From the NCBI GenBank assembly GCA_963277665.1, contig OY728157.1, positions 365,008,067-365,072,066 of the forward strand: a DNA stretch of 64,000 nt. Reading direction: 5' to 3'. Positions 57,170 through 64,000 of this stretch are shown here, piece by piece. The notes below the pieces were generated by a model. That model did no database searches. It was not told the origin of the DNA and was given only the letters and a program-made list of their open reading frames with translations. A program made the translations under genes and the position numbers. The first letter of the stretch is position 1. The number at the start of each line of letters is the position of its first letter. This DNA is from Viscum album. Taxonomy: Eukaryota; Streptophyta; Magnoliopsida; Santalales; Viscaceae.

Positions 57170-59632
57170 ATAATATTTTAATTACCTAAATGGTTATTAA
57201 ACATCTTTTTTGATTTAATTTTATGTCTAATTGTTTAATATGTTTATAGAAAAACACATCAACTTCTTTGATTTAGTTATATCCTACCAGATTTAAGTGA
57301 CCATTATAAAAATTTACCATTCATGAAATAGGCATTGAGTAGTGATCACATAGTTGTTATTATTATAGGGGTTTACCAAATAAAATTTATTTTAATAAAA
57401 GAAGTTACGACCTCAACCATAAAGATAAAACCCTAGGAATTCCTTTTTTTAGACCCCCCGAGAGAGGCAGAATCACTGCGATTTTATCATAACCAATCCC
57501 AAGATGATATACAACAACTTAATCATGAGTGAAACTATTTATGAGAGAATTGTAATCTCATCCTAATCACATCCCAAACCATGTATACCGAACCATACCA
57601 TGAAAGTATCACCATCATACAAGTTACTCTTAGGGTGTTTTGGGCGAATTAAAAGGATATTTATCAATAACATAGAAATATGATTATGTACATTATTTTA
57701 AATAGAATAATAAATATATTTTAATCCTATTATTGTTACTTGATAAATGTTTTTTATTTTGATATAATAAAATAAAAATAGTATTTTGGGTATTATTCAA
57801 ATTAAGTAAATGAATTTATATTTTGGAATTAATGGATTTTTAAATAAATAATATTTTAGTAAAATAATATTATAAAATATTTTTTTATTAAATATAAAAT
57901 ATCATATTATTTTTATGAATTAAAATTTCATTCTTATAAGTGTTTGAAAACTAATCTTGTCAAAAAACACTACATTTTTAATAATGTTTATTTTACATTA
58001 AAAGTTAAAATTCACTTATTTTGAAAATTATCAACAAAAAAAATCAATATTATTTTTTGAATCATAATATTAAAATTATCCAAAGTTGAATTTTACATAA
58101 ATTTCTAAGACAATCGAATTTTGGGGTAAAAATTAAATACCATATAAATATACTTTGTGTATTATGACATCATAATGACTCCAAAGTGATGTAATTAATA
58201 TTATAATTATATCCATGACCAAATATATGTTTTTAAATAAAAATAATGTGATTTTATGTTTATTTGGTTAATTCAATAAAGCTTTTCTGAGTCCTACAAA
58301 AAATTATAATATTTTATGGTATTAAAATAATTTTTGTAAGGGTATGCCTCACATCCACTTAAGAAAGGGTTTTATTTTATTTAGTTCATCCCTTGGACTT
58401 ATAAAATAATGAAAAACTCCAATTTGGTATAAAAAATGGGCAAAACCATGGGAAGGTTTTGGGTTTTTGTTATTTTATTAAATAAATTCGGAAACCTATT
58501 TTTGAAAAATAATAAATAATTTCCACACTCATTTCATATAAAACTGACAGAAGATCTCATTTAACATCACAATAATTCCATGGATAACTTCATTACTTTT
58601 ACCTCCCCTATCTAGTGTTCTCCCAAGGCACCCCCAAGATCTCAAGAATCCCTTCTCAGGCATTTGGAATCACACATTGAAGTAAGGGTTACTTTCTTTC
58701 TCATATCTATTCAAGTGTCTTCATTATTCAATACCTTATATTACCAATTAATTTCAATGGGATATGTTTTCCCATGTAAATATTACAGATAATATTAATT
58801 AAAAATGAGGATATACCTTTTTCTATCTCATCAAACCAATTTTTTATTTTTGTTGTGATTCCATTATGTTATTAAAATTTTAGCACAATTTTCCGTGCCA
58901 AAGCAATTGTGTATTGAATAGAATACCCATTTAATATCAAGGGTGTTCAACTTTATACACATATACTTATTCGACATGGGACATACATGTGTTTATTATA
59001 CACTCGTTAGTTATTTAATAAAATTTTGTTATTATTTAATTCATGTTGTATGATCTTTTTGGCACACCTAGTCATGATAATGAAATGAAAGTGACAGGTG
59101 TGTCCAGAATTATGTAGCACTTCAATGCATTGTGTAATGTTTAGTATAATCACATGTGATGATGGGACAGGGAGTGAACATGAATTTTTAGGGGAATTTT
59201 TCCATCATGATTTCAAGGAATTTAGTAGTGACCTATGTTTATGATTCACTGTTTATTACCACATTTTCTATGTTATTATTATCATGTTATATCATACATT
59301 ATTATTAATATCCCCTTGATTCGCCATTGATATTCATTTTTTCTTACATGAATAACCTTATACCATTTGTATTCCCTTTCTAGCCTATATATCTCACCCC
59401 TTTCATTTGTATCTCCCCATGATACCCTATGTAGTTTTAATATCTAGGGAATTTTAGAAGCATGTTAAATTTGTTTTAAATATTTTCATTGTATCACATG
59501 TTTTACCAATTATCCTATGTACATAATTCCTAAAGAAACTATACTTATTGGTCATCCGAGTTGTATTATGTGTACTTTTATGTAATAACCCATGTATTAA
59601 AGTGTAATAAAGAGACAGGTTTTTATAATATA
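57170..59632 (+). repeat. E3 3' LTR
   Basis: About 2.46 kb, following a decayed PPT region (ttggagatgaaatttctga). Landmarks correspond to the 5' LTR: donor-like gaa/GTAAGGG at 58682, and CAATGCATTG (first half of the twin palindrome) near 59123 preserved as a perfect 10-bp palindrome. Just after the end comes gttgtcatagggaa, which resembles a PBS rather than free flank (see findings). Confidence 0.75.
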
Positions 59633-62600
59633 GTTGTCATAGGGAACACTACCTAGAGATAATGGATTGATGAAAAAATTTCATCATTGACTCAAGTATA
59701 TGGAAATTATAATTTACGCAATCCATTTCCTCAAAAGTTTCATAAATATTTAATTATTTTGATGTTACTCTTTATGAGTTTCAAAAAATTTCATTTAATT
59801 TATATCTATGAAAACATGAATGTTAGGAAATTAAAAGTAATTTTAAATAAGAATTTTTTTCATTAATTCTATATAAAGGGCAGAACATATACATATTTTG
59901 ATCCTTTTTCATATTAGTTAAAAAATATTAAGTGGAATAAATATTAACTACCCACTATAATAGGTATTCTATAAAACATGAATGTTTGATAAGTTATGTC
60001 TTCAATTCATTAATTACCCGATAATGTCAATCTAGCTTCGAAATATCGACCTATTTCTCTAATAGTAAATCATGGTTTGAGTTTGAAGAACTCTCTCCTT
60101 CCTTATTTTATTTTTTATCAGGCCTTTTATATTCTATTTTATTCACTTTTATTCTATATATTTTTTGGTGGAGTCATTTTCCTTAGGATAGCCCTTTAGT
60201 AAAAAATTATCACTACTGAAACACTGGTACAACATACCAAGGGATATCTTGGAATTTCATGGATTTGATCCTCATATAGAGAAAAACATTCCCAACCTTT
60301 TAATTCTACTATAAATGCTTCCCAAACATCACATGCTTGTTGATAGTTTTCTTTATAGAGACATATATATCTCTGTAGATTTACCCATCACACACTTAAG
60401 TGATGAGCATAAAATTGAGTATTTTAAATTAGTGGCGCCTTTCTCCCATGGGATTCTCATGGATCAATTACTAGGTGTATTTCCAAAATAGCTATATCAC
60501 TGATCACATGTGTATGAGATACCATGGGTTTGAACTAGAACCCATTAAATATAATTAATGTAAAATAACACCAAATCCCTTAATGTTAACAAGATATCAA
60601 CTTTTTTAGTGATCTCCAATGTCCCTGATGATGAGGATACTAAAATAGTATTTAGTATAAATTCCAAAATATAGACATTGGTGCTATTAATATCAAAAGA
60701 AACATATTAATTTTCCAATATAGATAATAATTCAAGATAATTAGTGTCAGTGATTATCACTTCATTTAGGGAGGATTAATCCCTCAAGCTATTTCTTTTC
60801 TTAGAGGACTGACCATAGCTACCACTTTCACTAATAGATCATGGTTTTTATATGGGTAAATAATCACCATAAATTCCAACATGTTATTATATAAATTATT
60901 TGGGATTCTCTATCCCTATATAAATCCTCTTATACCCATAGTTTGTTCCCTCAATTATCCTAATAGGTCTACCTAAATCCCTGAGTTATCCATGGCTTAT
61001 ATAATAGCTAACATGGATGCATGAGATGATGTTTTTTTGACCCCGAGGTGATGTATAATTATTTTGAATTTTTCTCCCTATTATCATCATTACTTATTAT
61101 TCATTATCATCAATTATCACAAATTATTCCTTATTTTTTCTGATAAAATGTTAAAATAAATATAATATGTTTTTGATACTTTTGAATGACATACGAAAAT
61201 TTTGTAATTCCCAATCATTGGATGTTTATAGTTATTACAACATTGATGTCTCTTACATTAAAACTATATGATGTAAATTATTAATGAGAAGTAAATCCAC
61301 TAAGTCCTCTTTCTCGATGACATTGACATCATCTAGAGAAATATGAACTACATCAGTGGAAGTGAGAGGTTTAGATTGGACCACCATGATTTCCCTCTTT
61401 GTTGATGTGGTCTCCAACAAAACATCATGTAGTGTTGATGTTCTTGGTGCTTTTAATATTCATTTCTTGATGCATAAAGAACTAAAAGTAGATAAAATAG
61501 TTCTAGCTTCTCAAATATAACATTAGGAAAGCGATTGATTGGTATCATAGATATAGTTTACCTACATAATTTATCTCATCCCTTTAGTTCATTATTTAGA
61601 CATGACTGATAAAGTACCCTCTCTTAGAAATGAGATTATACCTTTATGAAAGATGACATATTAAAATAAAAATTAGAAAGTAAAGGACATTTTTTAGGAC
61701 CAAACTCTTTCTCCAGTATGAACATGTGTGGCCAATATGGTGTCACTTCCTCAGTGTATAACAAGAGACAATAGACTTTCTGATTTGGCTTCCATATTAG
61801 ATTTTTCCAAAACTATTAATTGGTAAGGTGAGTGTCACACATCATCTTCTTTCCCAATTCTATGAATTTGTGTGGTTTTCACTTCAAATAATGTTGTTTT
61901 CCATAAAAAGTATCCTATTGTATTTACACCCTTAACATACTAGGGATATTTATCTATTTCTTCTTGTAAGAAATATCTTCTAAAATAGAATAAAGTTGAA
62001 CATTTTATAGAAAAAATTTAAAATTAAAGACAACATTCCAAGAAAGTAATTTTCATAGTAATTTAAGGTCAAGGATTTCATTCCACTCCTTTTTATTTTA
62101 TTGGTTGATCATCCCGTTGAAATTTTTTTTCCTTTCATTCCTTGTATTCATCATGTGAGGTGAACCAAATCATTTGTGGGGTGAACTAACATCCACATCT
62201 CCACAACATACAATAAAAACTCTACTAGATGATTATCAAGCTTAATTTCTATAATTTATTTCATATTCTTTATATATTGGATTCTTACACCACCTTGGAG
62301 TGTAGGACCCATATCCTTATTATTTTCCATAGTCGTGCAACTACTACAGTAATGGAAGGCCTCAATGTATATTCTATTTGTGGAGAAAATATAATGTTTC
62401 AATGATTTTCTAGACCCTTTCTATTCAGATGTTTACGTAAATAGTGACATATAGTCAAATAATCATATAACTATTTATGAATTGATCAACTCACCATAGA
62501 TTCTAGCCATATTGGCTTCTCAATTATAATATATTGGGAAGCTTAGGGTAATAATTACATGGGTTCCTTAGTTGATTCATCTACAATTAAATTCTTTAAG

Positions 62601-64000
62601 AATATATTGATTCTTTGTTTTTCATTATCTATTACTAGGTCTCAACATATGATTAAGACCATCTGATGTAGCATATTACACGGATAAAAAGTCATAAAAA
62701 TGATCATATCTTGTTTCTAACTTAATTATGATATTTGAGGAGAGAAGACTTATTTTTGATCAAGTAGTCTCCCCAGACATTATTATTCACAATTTTTACA
62801 CAACCATTGGGTATTTATCATCCCTATCATATGTAGTAAGTGTAGATACATATCATAGTAAGAATAAAAAATGACATCAAAACCTATACATGAATAATCT
62901 ATGTAAATGAAATCTATTTTTATTGATGGTTTTTATTAAATTAAAGAATTTTTTTATGAACATTTTCTATATATGGTGAAATGTTTATATATAAAAGTCT
63001 ATGTTAGAACTTCCCCATAGGAAAAGAAATTGAACACAGAATATACCATCACATCCTTGATTTCAAAATCACCATCCATTTGGAGGGGATGTATACCTAA
63101 AACTACTGGGATAAACGGATTTCACTAGTACAATTGAATCTCAATAGGATTTGGGAATTCATATACATTTAAGTATAAATCTTCCCAATTACAAATCACC
63201 TATAAAAACCCGAAAATATTAAATGAACACTTTATATTATATATTTTCAATAGATAATGATGAATCTTGGCCAAAATTGACATTCATAATCCAATATCCA
63301 TTTTATCTACCAACCTACCATCTTTTACATATGTGGTCAATATTACCTCTATATGAAAATCATGGATTGGTAATATGTACTCACTGGGAAATGTCATAAA
63401 GAAGCTGGAAAAGTTAGAATAGGGTTCTATATCCCAGTTAACATGTTATCCATATCTTCAAATTAGATCCCTTCTAGTTTATTATAATAGATTCATACAG
63501 ATCCTCTATTCCACATCATGAGGTATATCTTGGAGAAATATAGAATTATCATCTTAGTATGTATGAGTAAGAATATTTCCATAAATTTTTCGTAGATAAT
63601 ATCTATCTTTGAATTTGAATCCTTCTTTATAACATTTACTATTTCCTTTAATATTTCATGATCTAATGGGGGTTCTCACCGAGAATATCCCTAGGGTTCC
63701 TTCTGGGGATGAAATTCATCAAATAGGGACATTAGGATTATTGACACAATAAACATATGAACACCCCATAGGATTATTCCCACTTCTCTATGTGATCAAT
63801 GGATGGGGTTTTCTTATGGAATATTGTATCTTGGTATATTGGGAATAAGATATCAATTCTTTTACATGTACATATGTGAAATCAAGAAAACTCATATATT
63901 TTCCTTATTATGATTTGAAATACTAATTTTTTTTATTCCTATTTGACTCAATATGATTACATCCATTCAATATAAAACTCAACTCCATAGAATAAATCCA
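59633..64000. other. Unassigned decayed repeat DNA
   Basis: AT-rich, with no open frame above about 60 codons and no motif I can defend. Some phrases parallel 30.1-31.5 kb in the same order. On the minus strand a stretch at about 60400-60230 reads open for some 50 codons (YQQACDVWEAFIVELKGWE and on) without a match I know. It is probably the interior of one or more old retroelements, but this cannot be shown by eye. Confidence 0.4.

Larger units (their letters stand above)
39004..59632 (+). mobile_element. E3: old Ty3/gypsy element, split by E2
   Basis: Two collinear LTRs of about 2.46-2.48 kb, a decayed PBS, and a wrecked gag-pol in the same order as E1. Without the nested E2 and its 5-bp duplication E3 would be about 10 kb. 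LTR copies differ heavily by eye (roughly a quarter of positions), so E3 is old. Shared pol residues and LTR phrases place it in the same chromovirus lineage as E1. I could not find a matching target duplication. Confidence 0.8.

Noticed and set aside
61660..61710. Copia-type phrase LKNVLY on the minus strand
   Set aside because: One short phrase with stops around it. No copia RT, integrase or GAG-pre-integrase context could be followed.
1..64000. CRISPR array, operons, ribosome binding sites or phage genes
   Set aside because: The content is plant retrotransposon DNA. No spaced identical short repeats with unique spacers and no bacterial gene structure were seen.

Overview
This is plant nuclear DNA, strongly AT-rich, and almost all of it is nested LTR retrotransposons. 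The evidence for a plant is Ty3/gypsy chromovirus pol with a C-terminal chromodomain (Tekay/Del type), primer-binding sites of the initiator-Met tRNA type (TGGTATCAGAGG), very long LTRs (about 2.5-4.2 kb) starting TGTAAC, and tRNA-derived SINE heads. I found no host gene, rRNA, functional tRNA gene or CRISPR array. The species cannot be named from this.

Left cluster (1 to about 30 kb). An old Ty3 element, called E0 here (+ strand), is the substrate. Its RNase H and integrase remains lie at about 4330-5747, its integrase C-terminus at 18303-18690 and its 3' LTR from 18704. Three elements hit it. E5 (- strand; LTR 579-4293, leaving the window on the left) entered its RNase H region. E1 (+ strand, 5753-18297, target duplication TGGAA) entered its integrase just before the GPF/Y motif. 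E4 (- strand, 20500-29158, target duplication TTCCC) entered its 3' LTR. E1 is the best preserved: two 3766-bp LTRs, PBS, gag, PR-RT-RH-IN-chromodomain in one frame, and a polypurine tract. It is dead, with three in-frame TAG codons and altered protease and RT active-site residues.

Middle (about 29-39 kb). This holds decayed, mostly unassignable repeats, a tRNA-derived SINE head near 32334-32403, a degenerate dispersed repeat, and a decayed inverted LTR of the same family (E6, about 33.6-36.9 kb).

Right cluster (about 39-60 kb). An old Ty3 element, E3 (+ strand; LTRs about 39004-41484 and 57170-59632), has a wrecked gag-pol. E2 (+ strand, 41642-52277, target duplication TACTA) is nested in the E3 leader between PBS and gag. 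E2 has nearly identical 4.2-kb LTRs, but its 2.2-kb interior carries only a 177-codon zinc-knuckle ORF, with no capsid and no pol. It is a non-autonomous relative of E1 that would need proteins in trans. A short SINE-like unit lies inside it. The last 4.4 kb is decayed repeat DNA I could not classify.

The most interesting signal is in the LTRs. E1 and E2 (and, more faded, E5 and E6) share a GTACGTACGG hairpin repeated two or three times about 190 bp apart, with stems that covary between copies. These hairpins fall in the first intron of an apparent three-exon leader encoded inside the LTR (TATA box, donor, 35-36-nt micro-exon, donor, acceptor). The second intron carries a conserved twin palindrome. 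My inference is that spliced RNA serves translation while unspliced genomic RNA alone keeps the hairpins.
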